In this document: positions 1 through 8,393 of the stretch, piece by piece
Numbering within the stretch: position 1 is the first letter of the stretch
Layout of the letters: each line of letters begins with the position of its first letter
Assembly (NCBI GenBank): GCA_964485695.1
Contig: CAZAKZ010000025.1
Coordinates: 1-47,377 of the forward strand
Direction: 5' to 3'
Source of the DNA: CAZAKZ01 sp964485695
Lineage (GTDB): Bacteria > Planctomycetota > JAFGQW01
Length of the DNA stretch: 47,377 nt
Notes under the pieces: model-generated
Told to the model about the DNA's origin: nothing
The model's database searches: none
Seen by the model: the letters and a program-made list of their open reading frames with translations, nothing else
Position numbers and translations under genes: made by a program

Positions 1-74
1 TGGGCGATACTGGACTTGAACCAGTGACCTCCACGATGTCAACGTGGCGCTCTAGCCAGCTGAGCTAATCGCCC
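1..74 (-). tRNA. tRNA-Val (anticodon GAC)
   Basis: Read on the minus strand this folds as a full cloverleaf. The acceptor arms GGGCGAT and ATCGCCC pair perfectly, the anticodon stem CCACG/CGTGG encloses loop TTGACAT with anticodon GAC (valine, GUC codons), and the T-arm is CTGG-TTCAAGT-CCAG. The discriminator A is window base 1, so whether CCA is encoded cannot be seen. The D-arm resembles that of the tRNA-Ala at 34289. Confidence 0.95.
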
Positions 75-321
75 GAATGGACAGGGGAAGGGTGAAGACC
101 CTCCCGAATCGAGATAAGGTATTAGAGACAAGAATTATAGATTCAACACCTTCGGGGTCAACTCCCTTGCCCGCGGTTCGGGGGTGGGGTTCAATCGGGC
201 TCCCTCCCCGAGATCGGGAAATTTCGGGATACGACCATCGAATGGGACGGCTTGTTCGTAATTCAGAACCGTGAACCGGATCTGCTTGTAAGACCGAAGC
301 CCTTGAGAAAAGAGGTCCGCT

Positions 322-951
322 GTGGAGATCGCAGGCATTTTTGAACAACTGTACGCCAACCTGAACTGGGTCGACATCGGGGTTTTTGCCCTCCTCCTCT
401 TCTCCCTCATCGTCGGCCTCAGCCGCGGCTTTTTCGCCCAGATCGCCGGCATTCTGGGGGTTGCTGGAGCCATCTTCGTCGCCTTTCAACTCACGCCGTA
501 TCTGAGCGACTGGCTGGTGGAAATGTCTCCCAAGCTTCCTCCCTTCACCGTGGTCATCATCCCCTTTACGGTGCTCTTCATCGCCACCTGGATCCTGTGG
601 ATGTTCCTGGTCCACTTCGTGAAGAAGCTCATGGTCAAGCTGGACTTCGGCACCTTCGACCGATTTCTTGGGGGTGCTTTCGGGGTGGTCAAGGGCGCGC
701 TGGTGGCGTATGTCCTCCTGATCCTGCTCCAGAACTTCACCCGCCCGGACTGGTCGGTGAATCAGGAGATCCTCGGATCAAAAACGAACAAGGGGATACA
801 GTTCGTGGATGACGTGCTCATGAAGCAAAAGGATCGTATTCCGAGTGCGGCCTGGAGCATCATCTCGGAGCTGCGGAACTTCGAGGAAGAAGACGGCGCG
901 TCCTCCCCACCGTCCTCGATCCTCCCTCTGCCGGGAAAGACAACCGAATAA
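322..951 (+). CDS. CvpA family membrane protein
   Basis: A 209-residue integral membrane protein of the CvpA (colicin V production) family. About four hydrophobic segments lie near residues 17-37, 42-58, 71-93 and 114-137, with the family's glycine-containing first helix (VDIGVFALLLFSLIVGLSRG). The C-terminal 60 residues are hydrophilic and probably cytoplasmic. Start is GTG, preceded at about six bases by AGAGGT (311-316). CvpA homologues are linked in other bacteria to envelope integrity, but the molecular function is not settled. The next gene is an envelope protease on the same strand about 80 bp downstream, so they may be cotranscribed. Confidence 0.85.
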   Translation: MEIAGIFEQLYANLNWVDIGVFALLLFSLIVGLSRGFFAQIAGILGVAGAIFVAFQLTPYLSDWLVEMSPKLPPFTVVIIPFTVLFIATWILWMFLVHFVKKLMVKLDFGTFDRFLGGAFGVVKGALVAYVLLILLQNFTRPDWSVNQEILGSKTNKGIQFVDDVLMKQKDRIPSAAWSIISELRNFEEEDGASSPPSSILPLPGKTTE

Positions 952-1030
952 GGGAGGATTCTGAGAGGTCGGAACAAGCCGTGCGCTATTCGCACGCCCG
1001 ACCGGAATCCCCTGGCCAGGAATGTTCAAC

Positions 1031-1846
1031 ATGAATCCCAAGCCGCTCATGGCCGGGGCGGTCCTCGCGGCAGCCCTGGTATCCCTTCATACCCGCGCTC
1101 TTGCCCAGCCTTTTGACCGGCGCACACCGGTGGTCATTGCCGTGGAGAAGGTCGGCCCCGCCGTGGTCAACATCTTCACCACGAGGTTGGAGAGACGGTA
1201 CGAGATCGACAGCTGGTTCACCCTCCGGGCTCCGAGAACCTACAAGGCCACCTCACTGGGCTCCGGCGTCATCATCGATGAGGTCGGCCTGGTGGTCACC
1301 AACGAGCACGTGGTACGAAACGCCGTGGAGATCAAGATCCATCTCTCCGACGGCCGCACCCTAGCAGCCAGGCGGATCGAACAGGCGATTCGGTCCCTGG
1401 ATCTGGCCCTGCTCCAGATCGAAAATCCCCGGAAAGAGTCCTTCCCGTTCGTGAAGCTGAGCCCGAGCAACAGCATCCTGGTGGGAGAGACGGTCATCGC
1501 CATCGGCAATCCTTTCGGTCTCGAGAACACGGTGACCACCGGTGTCATCAGCGCCAAGAACCGATCCATCACGCCCGGTCTTCAAACCCGACTCTCCTAT
1601 CGAGACCTCCTTCAGACCGATGCCAGCATCAATCCCGGCAACTCGGGCGGCGCCCTGGTCAACATCAATGGAGAGCTTATCGGAATCAACACGGCCATCC
1701 ACGCGCGGGGTGAGGGCATCGGATTTGCCATTCCCGTGGGTGCCGTGCGCACCACGTCCTTCATCTCCTGGAACTGGAGATGGACAGCCGAGGCGAGGGC
1801 CTTGGAATCGGTATCGTCGATGGCCCGGGGAAAGGTGTCGAGGTGA
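1031..1846 (+). CDS. DegP/HtrA-like serine protease, protease-domain part (frameshifted)
   Basis: N-terminal part of a trypsin-like periplasmic protease of the S1C (HtrA/DegP) family. Numbered from the ATG at 1022, there is a signal peptide over residues 1-29 and a complete catalytic triad: His96 (TNEHVV), Asp127 (RSLDLALLQI) and Ser208 (NPGNSGG). AGGA at 1018-1021 abuts the ATG at 1022 but stands nine bases before the in-frame ATG at 1031, so 1031 is the likelier start. The frame stays HtrA-like through GIGFAIPVGAVR, then turns into non-homologous residues and stops at 1846. The expected continuation lies in the -1 frame from about 1750, so the gene is either truly frameshifted or has one base missing from the assembly. 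Confidence 0.85.
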   Translation: MNPKPLMAGAVLAAALVSLHTRALAQPFDRRTPVVIAVEKVGPAVVNIFTTRLERRYEIDSWFTLRAPRTYKATSLGSGVIIDEVGLVVTNEHVVRNAVEIKIHLSDGRTLAARRIEQAIRSLDLALLQIENPRKESFPFVKLSPSNSILVGETVIAIGNPFGLENTVTTGVISAKNRSITPGLQTRLSYRDLLQTDASINPGNSGGALVNINGELIGINTAIHARGEGIGFAIPVGAVRTTSFISWNWRWTAEARALESVSSMARGKVSR

Positions 1847-2427
1847 TCCGGATCCTCGAGAACGGACCGGCCGCCTCGGCGGGATTGCGCAAGGGCGACC
1901 TCATTTCCTCCCTGAACCGTCGGCCCATTGTAAGCCCGCTGGATTTCAACCTGGCACTCTATGCAGCCTCGGGCCAGGACGATATGCCGGTTCTTCTCAG
2001 ACGCGGGGGCAAGGTCCTGGAGAAGAAGATTGAAAGACCGAGAAACCGCACCCTCACGGATCGTTTCCGTGAAGCCAAGGAAGGGAAGAAGGGGAGAGCC
2101 AATCGATACCTCCGCAGTCGCATCGGCTTCTCTTGCACCGAACTGGACCCCCCTCTTGCGCGCTTCCTGCAGCTGCCCGGAACCCTCGAGGGCGTCGTGG
2201 TCCTGGACCTCCTGGCAAACGGCCCGGCCGCAGAACTGGGCATCCAGCGGTTCGATGTCATCCTGGGATTTGGAGACCTCGACACGAACTACCGACCCGA
2301 ATGGGCCGTGAAGTCCGTGGAGGACATGGCCTCCGCACTCTACAGACTGGGAACGGGTCGGACCGTGAAGATCCAGATTTACCGGAGAAAAGAAGAGTAC
2401 ATGCACGGCATGATCTCGATCCGGTAA
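1750..2427 (+). CDS. DegP/HtrA-like serine protease, PDZ-domain part (frameshifted)
   Basis: C-terminal continuation of the protease above, in the -1 frame. Reading from about 1750 gives HHVLHLLELEMD, the expected sequence after the protease domain. Two PDZ-like domains follow. The first contains VIRILENGPAASAGLRKGD and the second VLDLLANGPAAELGIQRFD. Joined, the two frames would encode roughly 465 residues, the normal size of a two-PDZ HtrA. The first ATG in this frame is 1780, with no well-spaced ribosome site, so independent translation of a PDZ-only protein looks unlikely. No classical X-XXY-YYZ slippery heptamer is visible at the junction. Confidence 0.8.
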   Translation, partial: HHVLHLLELEMDSRGEGLGIGIVDGPGKGVEVIRILENGPAASAGLRKGDLISSLNRRPIVSPLDFNLALYAASGQDDMPVLLRRGGKVLEKKIERPRNRTLTDRFREAKEGKKGRANRYLRSRIGFSCTELDPPLARFLQLPGTLEGVVVLDLLANGPAAELGIQRFDVILGFGDLDTNYRPEWAVKSVEDMASALYRLGTGRTVKIQIYRRKEEYMHGMISIR

Positions 2428-2532
2428 GGACGGTTCTCCCCTGGGGAACACGGAACTGGTATCTCTTTTTCCTGGATTCATCCCGGAGAAACCGGTATTC
2501 TGTCGCCGGGAATTGGATTCCAGGACAAGACC

Positions 2533-2823
2533 ATGCCGCGACCCGTCTGCGCCACCCATCTCGACAGAGAGGCCGAGGCGGATTGCATCTTCTGCTCCAA
2601 ACCCCTGTGTGCGAGTTGCGTCCACGTCACGGCCCGGGGTCCGATGTGCACCTACTGCCTCGACCGCACCCACCCCCGGCCCCGCCACGATCCACCGGAG
2701 ACTTCCAGGGCCAGGAAGGAGGGCTGGAAAGAGGGCCGGAAGAAAACCGTCTACTGGAGTCTCGGCTTTGTCCTGGTGGTCGCCCTCCTGTTCATGCTGA
2801 GAAAAATCGTAGGGTATCCTTGA
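2533..2823 (+). CDS. B-box zinc-finger membrane protein
   Basis: A 96-residue protein. Residues 6-45 hold a dense Cys/His cluster (CATHLDREAEADCIFCSKPL, then CASC and CTYC) of B-box zinc-finger type. A basic linker and one transmembrane helix near residues 74-90 follow, so the zinc module probably faces the cytoplasm in a tail-anchored protein. AGGA at 2522-2525 precedes the ATG by seven bases. It lies about 100 bp after the protease gene on the same strand. Bacterial B-box/TM proteins are widespread but their partners are mostly unknown, so no specific role is proposed. Confidence 0.8.
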   Translation: MPRPVCATHLDREAEADCIFCSKPLCASCVHVTARGPMCTYCLDRTHPRPRHDPPETSRARKEGWKEGRKKTVYWSLGFVLVVALLFMLRKIVGYP

Positions 2824-2870
2824 GGGGTGGCCCCGGGCCGTCCATCAGCCCAGTCCATTAGACCAGCCCA

Positions 2871-5087
2871 TTAGCCATCGAGGTGGGCGGCGAGTTCCAC
2901 GAGGGCGTGTATCACCCGGACCCGGTCGCCATTGTCCCGGCCGCATCCATCGCGGAGATATCTGCGGACTCCGAGACGGCGCAGGCCCACGGCCTGGCGG
3001 CTCCACCACACACCCTGCTTCCCGCTGCCCACGGCCGCGAGGCCCGCGGCCAGAAACAGCAGATCCCCCCCTCCGACCTCGTTCTTTCTGTGCACCACCC
3101 TTCCGGAGGAAACGTCCACGTAGAGACTCCACGCCATGACCTCGGTCTCGGGATTCCACGCCTCCACCAGGTAGCGCCGGGCCATGGCCCTGGCCATGGC
3201 CTGCCACTTCCGGTTCCCGGTCAACCTGCCGCACCGGGCCAGCGCGGGGACCAGAACCCCCAGCCCCGTGAAGGTGGTGGTCCGTGCCATGGCTGGATTG
3301 CGTGTGGACTCGAGGCATACCAGGCCTTTTGGATGAACGTGGGCGACCAGGTCCCGGGCGACTCGATCCCGGTAGGTCTGGAATCCGGCCTCCGGAAAGA
3401 TCTCGGCTGCAGCCGTCAAGGCGATGAGAGCCCACCCATAGTCTCTTTCCCGCCCGAAACCGTTTCGGGAGCCGTCCAGAAACGAAGCAATGCCCCGGGC
3501 GATGCCCCGGGCCGCCTTAAGCGCTTCGGGATCACCTGTCAATAGGCCAAAGGCGAGGAGGCCGCGGAGCCAGGTGTGACCGATCTCGATTCCACCGTCG
3601 TGATCCGGCCCGTGCACCCGGGGTAGACCGGTGTTCTTCCAGTCCAGATCCACATCCAGGTGGTGGCGGACCGCGCGCCGGGCCCATTGGAGCGCTTCCT
3701 TCTCTCCCGTCCAGAGGTAGGCCCGGACCAGAGCCAGGATCACGTCGTACTCCCCGTTGGCCCAGCCCAGGTGCTCCACGCGATAATCTCCAAGATCGTC
3801 CGGCGTTCGATACTCGGGTCGATCCAGCTCCCGGAGAAACAGGTCCAGGGTTCTGCGGAACGCTTCCCCCTCGAGGCCGGAGGCGGGCGGATGGCGCGGC
3901 AAGGGGCCGATGCCGCCCCAGGATACGAGGGCCTTCCGGGGAATGCGGACCAGGCCGCTCCCGTAGTCCGTCAGGGCCCGGATCCCGTTCCAGACCCCGG
4001 CATCAGGCGGCCCCGGTGTCCAGGCGAACACGATGCGAAACCGGTTCTTCCGTTGCGGTGTCCACCCTGCCACATTGTCTCGAAGAATCAATCGGGCCCG
4101 GTCATCCACCACCCGCATCTGAAACGCCCCCCTGCGTCCCGCATCCTCCACGTCCACGGTGATCCATCCGCCACCGGTACCCAGGGCCAGGGGCAGGCAG
4201 GAGGCTGCAGCCTCGTACACGGGCTCTCCGTCCACCTCCAGGCGGCAGTCCTTCGTGGGCTTCAGGTCCAGTACGATGCGACTTCCCGCCTTCTTCCGGC
4301 ACCGGGCCCCCTGGCGCGGCCGATGGAAGACAAGGGCCGACGGTCCCCGGGGTACGGGGAAAGCGAGGGTGCAGGTTCTGCATCCGGCCGGCCACCCCTC
4401 CACCTGGACATCCAGGGCGATCCGGGGCGCCCCTGCCCACAGGGTCGAGGTCAGGACAAAGCGTACCCCCGGCCCCGCCATGCCCTCGGAGACCATCTGA
4501 ACCCGGCCTGGGGAGTTCCACCCGACCTCGGTGTGCAGGATCCGGCCCTCCATTTCCTTTCCTTCCTCCTCCAGCCAGACCAGCCTGAATCCACTCCCGG
4601 AAGACATCCAGTCCACCCCCCCCATGGCAACGGCATGGGGATGGGTTCCGCCCCTTCGCTTGAACAGGAAGGTAAGGCCGGGATGCCGCCCGGGGCACGG
4701 CAGAACCACCTGGTGAAAGTCCTCATCCGAGTGGACGGCCAGGCCTCGACGATTTGCCCGGGGCCCACCCGGTGGAACCTGGCGGTTTTTCCGGATTCGC
4801 ACCTTGAATCCGGCCGGCTTCCCAGGCTGGAAATCCAGGCGGGTCCGGCCTCGAACCCAGCGAAGACTCCCATCCGGCCACAGAACGAGAGGGGACCACG
4901 CAACGTCCGGAACCCGCCGCAACCGGCCGACAGCGCCAAGATCCTCCACCGAGGCGGCAGCCCCCGGCGGCAGAGGGAGGCCGAACCTGCAGGGAAGTCC
5001 GGTGACCGTTCCCGGTATCGGACTCGACAGGGAGAGGGCAATGTGGGGATCGCCCCACATCAGCATGCACACCACGAAGATCTTTTC
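2871..5087 (-). CDS. PcRGLX/YetA-like protein (exo-rhamnogalacturonan lyase family)
   Basis: A large protein of about 738 residues. The N-terminal third resembles the RIFT-barrel domain of the PcRGLX/YetA family (polysaccharide lyase family 26 relatives), with the motif GLPLPPGA and the typical LWPDGSLRWV. The C-terminal half is helical with Trp/Gly/His-rich repeats (HLGWANGEYDV, HGPDHDGGIEIGHTWLRGLL) like an alpha/alpha toroid. The family includes an exo-acting rhamnogalacturonan lyase, but substrate cannot be assigned here. The frame opens at a TTG (5129) with no ribosome site. I prefer the ATG at 5087 (MEKIFVVCMLMW), whose hydrophobic start may be a short signal sequence. It is divergent from nadD and no other sugar-degradation gene is nearby. 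Confidence 0.65.
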   Translation of the reverse strand, partial: EKIFVVCMLMWGDPHIALSLSSPIPGTVTGLPCRFGLPLPPGAAASVEDLGAVGRLRRVPDVAWSPLVLWPDGSLRWVRGRTRLDFQPGKPAGFKVRIRKNRQVPPGGPRANRRGLAVHSDEDFHQVVLPCPGRHPGLTFLFKRRGGTHPHAVAMGGVDWMSSGSGFRLVWLEEEGKEMEGRILHTEVGWNSPGRVQMVSEGMAGPGVRFVLTSTLWAGAPRIALDVQVEGWPAGCRTCTLAFPVPRGPSALVFHRPRQGARCRKKAGSRIVLDLKPTKDCRLEVDGEPVYEAAASCLPLALGTGGGWITVDVEDAGRRGAFQMRVVDDRARLILRDNVAGWTPQRKNRFRIVFAWTPGPPDAGVWNGIRALTDYGSGLVRIPRKALVSWGGIGPLPRHPPASGLEGEAFRRTLDLFLRELDRPEYRTPDDLGDYRVEHLGWANGEYDVILALVRAYLWTGEKEALQWARRAVRHHLDVDLDWKNTGLPRVHGPDHDGGIEIGHTWLRGLLAFGLLTGDPEALKAARGIARGIASFLDGSRNGFGRERDYGWALIALTAAAEIFPEAGFQTYRDRVARDLVAHVHPKGLVCLESTRNPAMARTTTFTGLGVLVPALARCGRLTGNRKWQAMARAMARRYLVEAWNPETEVMAWSLYVDVSSGRVVHRKNEVGGGDLLFLAAGLAAVGSGKQGVWWSRQAVGLRRLGVRRYLRDGCGRDNGDRVRVIHALVELAAHLDG

Positions 5088-5170
5088 CATTGCCGCCCAG
5101 GTCGCAGAAATGCAGAATTGGTTTCGCAAAGAGTTAAAAAAAATATAAATCTCGTCCTCCCGGCCCTGCT

Positions 5171-5179
5171 TTATCCACA
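5171..5179 (+). promoter_or_regulatory. DnaA-box 9-mer in the nadD leader
   Basis: Perfect TTATCCACA. The surrounding 15 bases TTTATCCACAGGCTG (5170-5184) are identical to the core of the repeat arms upstream of ruvB. It lies between the divergent lyase and nadD genes. An AT-rich stretch with TATAAA (5144-5149), possibly the -10 element of a nadD promoter, is just upstream. Confidence 0.45.
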
Positions 5180-5239
5180 GGCTGAAATCATGGACAATCC
5201 AGGGGGGCGACCCTGCGAGGCGTGCTGAGCTGAACTGAC

Positions 5240-5902
5240 ATGACGAAAGATAAGCCGGAGCGCCGGGAAAACCTGAAACTGGGCCTTCTGGGTGGGACCT
5301 TCGATCCCGTCCATATCGGACACCTCATCCTGGCCCGGGAGGCCCAGGAAGCCCTGGACCTGAATCGCGTCCTGTTCCTCCCGGCTTTGATTCCGCCGCA
5401 CAAGGACCCGGGCGGGGTGAGCGAGGTCGAGCATCGCGTGGAAATGTTGCGCCTGGCCCTGGAGAATGAGCCGGATTTCGAGCCCGACCTGAGGGAGATC
5501 AACCGGGGAGGCAAGTCCTATACCCTCGACACCCTGAAGGCCGTGCGTCGGGACCATGGAATTGACACGGAAGTCTATTTCTTGATCGGCGCCGACTCTC
5601 TGCCGGAACTGAGAACCTGGCACCGAGCCCAGGAACTGTTCTCCCTGGCGCACTTCGTCACGGCAGTGCGACCCGGATTTCCTCCCGAGAGGCTCGACGA
5701 ACTCCGTGATGCCTTTCCGGACGAGATCCTCGAGGATCTGAGGAATCACTGCATCGAAACCACCCCGATCGGGGTGTCATCCACCCAGATCAGGCATAAC
5801 GTATTTAACGACAAATCGATACGTCATATGGTCCCGGACGTGGTGTGGCGCTACATTTCAGACCACGGCCTATACCGATGTGATTGCGACAAAAGAAGAT
5901 AA
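5240..5902 (+). CDS. nadD: nicotinate-nucleotide adenylyltransferase
   Basis: NadD joins nicotinate mononucleotide and ATP to give deamido-NAD in cytoplasmic NAD synthesis. The 220 residues show the nucleotidyltransferase signature GTFDPVHIGH at 19-28, with the two histidines of HxGH, the family segment LIGADSLPELRTWHR, and the C-terminal SSTQIR (180-185) that contacts ATP. Length is normal for NadD. The ribosome site before the ATG is weak. The leader carries a DnaA-box 9-mer. NadD often neighbours rsfS or obg in other bacteria, but here it stands alone. Confidence 0.95.
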   Translation: MTKDKPERRENLKLGLLGGTFDPVHIGHLILAREAQEALDLNRVLFLPALIPPHKDPGGVSEVEHRVEMLRLALENEPDFEPDLREINRGGKSYTLDTLKAVRRDHGIDTEVYFLIGADSLPELRTWHRAQELFSLAHFVTAVRPGFPPERLDELRDAFPDEILEDLRNHCIETTPIGVSSTQIRHNVFNDKSIRHMVPDVVWRYISDHGLYRCDCDKRR

Positions 5903-5918
5903 GAGAAAAAAAATTGGG

Positions 5919-5947
5919 TTGACGCCCCGTTCGACTGTCCGTAAACT
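5919..5947 (+). promoter_or_regulatory. sigma-70-type promoter for the small lipoprotein gene
   Basis: TTGACG at 5919-5924, a 17-bp spacer and TAAACT at 5942-5947. It starts just after the nadD stop and would give a transcript with a leader of about 195 bases before the ATG at 6149. No recognised riboswitch was seen in that leader. Confidence 0.5.
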
Positions 5948-6148
5948 TTGGGCCGAAAAAGGGAAAAGAACTAAGCATCACTGGATGTCAGGAAATCCCT
6001 CCGGAGCGCCTTTTCGGCGGCAAGGAATTGACCGCCCCGTAGGTGTGGATTACTTTTCCCCTGGAGCGTTGATCCGGAAGATAATGTCCCCCGGATCGGC
6101 CGAAATCCTCAGGAACCAGCTAGCAGCAGATACCTTGAAAGGAAGGCC

Positions 6149-6409
6149 ATGAAGAAGCTTTGCTTGGTGGTGCTTCTCCTTTGTATTGTCATCGCACCGA
6201 TGGGTTGCAGGGCACTGATGATCGGCACGGAAGCCGGGTACCAGGCCGTGGTGGGCGTCATCGATCCGGTGGACAGCGGTCACTTCTGGACCGATTTCGG
6301 TGATTACCTGAAAAACGCCGGGAGCAGCGTCCGGAACAACCTCGGTGATTTCCACCAGTCCTTTGATCGCCACTTCATGCTGCACGACTGGGAAGATCCG
6401 ACCCTGTAG
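6149..6409 (+). CDS. small predicted lipoprotein
   Basis: An 86-residue protein starting MKKLCLVVLLLCIVIAPMGC. This is a typical signal peptide with a cysteine at residue 20 that fits an imperfect lipobox, so it is probably anchored to a membrane. The mature part is short, acidic and aromatic, and I recognise no domain. A strong ribosome site (AAAGGAAGG) precedes the ATG. It has its own promoter at 5919 and ends convergent to miaA. Hydrophobic-leader proteins of this size recur in planctomycete-like genomes, but no function is assigned. Confidence 0.65.
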   Translation: MKKLCLVVLLLCIVIAPMGCRALMIGTEAGYQAVVGVIDPVDSGHFWTDFGDYLKNAGSSVRNNLGDFHQSFDRHFMLHDWEDPTL

Positions 6410-6487
6410 TTCGACGACGATCTGCAAGGGTTCCGTACTCCTGCATGCAAATCAGGCTCTCGGCCGCCCGACGCGGTTCGAGGGCCT

Positions 6488-7423
6488 TCATGCTGTACGG
6501 GTCAGGACCGCAAGCGCCTCCTCGGCTCTGGCCTCTGGATCGTCCCCCGCCTTCATGTCCAGCCAGTGAATGTCTTGGAAGGACCGGAACCAGGTCGCCT
6601 GTCGCCGGGCGAACTGGCGGGTCCTGAGCCGGGTCGCATCTACAGCTTCATCCAGGGATATTTCTCGTCGAAGGTGCGCTCGGAGTTCTCTGTACCCGAT
6701 TCCTTCGCCACTGGTCTCACCGAAGGCATGGGCCTCCTCCAGGCGTCTGACCTCCTCCAGGAAGCCGGTTTCCATCATCCGGTTGACCCGGGCGTCGATA
6801 CGCCCAATCAGGTCCTCCCGGCTCCACCGCAGGCCGACCCAGCGCACGGCCCGGCCCTCTCCCTTGAACTGGGTCTGGTGGTCAGAGATGGGCCGCCCGG
6901 TGGTCCTGAGCACCTCGAGGGCGCGAATCAGGCGCTTGCGGTCGTTGGGATGGATGCGCGCCGCGGCCTCCGGATCGACCCTCTTGAGCTCCAGGTGAAG
7001 GGCCGCGGTTCCCGCACGGTCGGCCCGGGCCGCCAGCGCCTTCCGGTATTCCAGGTCCAGCCCCGGATCCGCGAAGAGGCCGTGGCGGAGGGCTTTCAGG
7101 TAGAGTGCGGTTCCGCCCACGAAAAGGGCCACGCATCCACGCGCCAGAACCTCTGCTTCGCATCGTGCGGCCGCCTGCAGATAGTCCGCCACGCTGTAGG
7201 ATTCACGGGGATCCACAAGGTCCAGAAGGTGATAGGCGTGGGCCGTCCGCATGGCTTTCGTGGGCTTGGCCGTGCCGATGTCCATCCCGCGATAGACCTT
7301 CATGGAATCGACGCTCAGGAGCTCTGCATCCAGGATCCGGTTCAGGGCCCTGGAGAGGGTTCCCTTCCCGGAGGCCGTGGGACCCACGATGGCGAGGAGG
7401 TTGGGTGAAGGATTCATGTTCAT
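6488..7423 (-). CDS. miaA: tRNA dimethylallyltransferase
   Basis: MiaA transfers a dimethylallyl group to N6 of A37 in tRNAs reading UNN codons. The protein shows the P-loop GPTASGKG, the signature DSMKVYRGMDIGTAKP, the VGGTALYLKALRHGL segment and the C-terminal TRLRTRQFARRQATWFR stretch that contacts the tRNA. The frame extends to a TTG at 7453. I prefer the tandem ATGs at 7423 or 7417, which place the P-loop near residue 14 as in the family. Length is about 311 residues, normal for MiaA. No miaB or hfq neighbour is present. Confidence 0.93.
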   Translation of the reverse strand: MNMNPSPNLLAIVGPTASGKGTLSRALNRILDAELLSVDSMKVYRGMDIGTAKPTKAMRTAHAYHLLDLVDPRESYSVADYLQAAARCEAEVLARGCVALFVGGTALYLKALRHGLFADPGLDLEYRKALAARADRAGTAALHLELKRVDPEAAARIHPNDRKRLIRALEVLRTTGRPISDHQTQFKGEGRAVRWVGLRWSREDLIGRIDARVNRMMETGFLEEVRRLEEAHAFGETSGEGIGYRELRAHLRREISLDEAVDATRLRTRQFARRQATWFRSFQDIHWLDMKAGDDPEARAEEALAVLTRTA

Positions 7424-7463
7424 CCAGAATATCCGAGCTGTCCCGGTACTCAACGAGTGAAAC

Positions 7464-7493
7464 TTGGCGCCGGGGTCGGTTTTCCTTTAGAAT
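7464..7493 (+). promoter_or_regulatory. sigma-70-type promoter for the secreted protein gene
   Basis: TTGGCG at 7464-7469, an 18-bp spacer and TAGAAT at 7488-7493. Transcription would start near 7500, which excludes the TTG at 7494 as a start codon for the following gene. Confidence 0.45.
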
Positions 7494-7556
7494 TTGAATC
7501 GTGGATGGTCAACGCTTTCGATGATTTCCTCCTCTCTGGAATGGAAGCCTGTAGGA

Positions 7557-8369
7557 ATGGAATCGCTTCTCAACCTCTTGTCTGCACTCATGATCCTGTG
7601 GACGACCTCCCCCGTTCCCCAGGATCGAACCGGACCCCACCCGGAACCGGCCGTGATCCTGCAGATGGCCCTGGCAGCCCATTGCGGGACCCCTTTGAAA
7701 AATCCGGTGAAGACCCTCCATTTCACGGGGTCCGTGGAAACGCGTACCCCTGAAGGGGATGTCAACAACATCGCCGTGGAGCAGTGGTTCGAGATCCGAA
7801 AGGGAAAGGACACCCTCCAGACCCGCCTCGCGGTCCCCCAGGTCTCCGGGTCCCCGAAAATGATCGTCCGCGGATTCAACGGAAAACGCTACTTCGTGGT
7901 GACCCGGAACCGGAAAACCCTCATCGACGGAAATCCGGACTACCGGGACACCCGGAAGAAGATCGAGGAAGACCTCCGCCGGACGCGGTTCGTCATCGAC
8001 ACCTTCATCCTGGGGAACCTCGTGGCCAAGAACACAGTGTTGAAATACCTGAAAAAGGACACGGCGCACGGGCTGGACTACCACCAGATTTCTCGAAAAG
8101 GGGCGGGTATGGAAGACTGCTGCTTCTTCGTGAACGCCCGGAAGGGGGAAGCGCCCTTCTTTCACGGTATCGAATTCCCTGCCCGCGACAAACAGCCCAA
8201 GCGCAACTTTTGCTTCAGCCACGTCATGAAGTTCGGCCGCTTTCACGTTCCCCAGGACATCCGGGTGCACTACAACGACAGCCGTCTGCCCGATGTCTCC
8301 ATCTGGATCGAAAAACTGGAGGTGAACGGCCGGAAGAAGCCCGCCTGGGCTGAGGTGGGCGGGAAGTAA
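7557..8369 (+). CDS. secreted protein of unknown function, possibly LolA-like
   Basis: About 270 residues with a hydrophobic N-terminus (LLNLLSALMILWTTSPV) typical of a signal peptide. The mature part is basic and rich in beta-strand patterns, such as TLHFTGSVETRTPEG and MIVRGFNGKRYFVV. This is loosely reminiscent of LolA/LolB-type lipoprotein carriers, but no motif proves it. The frame is open from a TTG at 7494, but the promoter overlaps that codon. In-frame ATGs at 7521 and 7557 remain, and GGAAG nine bases before 7557 favours the latter. It is convergent with mutL, the stops lying 24 bp apart. Confidence 0.55.
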   Translation: MESLLNLLSALMILWTTSPVPQDRTGPHPEPAVILQMALAAHCGTPLKNPVKTLHFTGSVETRTPEGDVNNIAVEQWFEIRKGKDTLQTRLAVPQVSGSPKMIVRGFNGKRYFVVTRNRKTLIDGNPDYRDTRKKIEEDLRRTRFVIDTFILGNLVAKNTVLKYLKKDTAHGLDYHQISRKGAGMEDCCFFVNARKGEAPFFHGIEFPARDKQPKRNFCFSHVMKFGRFHVPQDIRVHYNDSRLPDVSIWIEKLEVNGRKKPAWAEVGGK

Positions 8370-8393
8370 ACCGCGACAGGAAAACTACACAAA

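Noticed and set aside
1742..1760. Programmed ribosomal frameshift in the protease gene
   Set aside because: No slippery heptamer or obvious downstream pseudoknot; an assembly error or real mutation is simpler.
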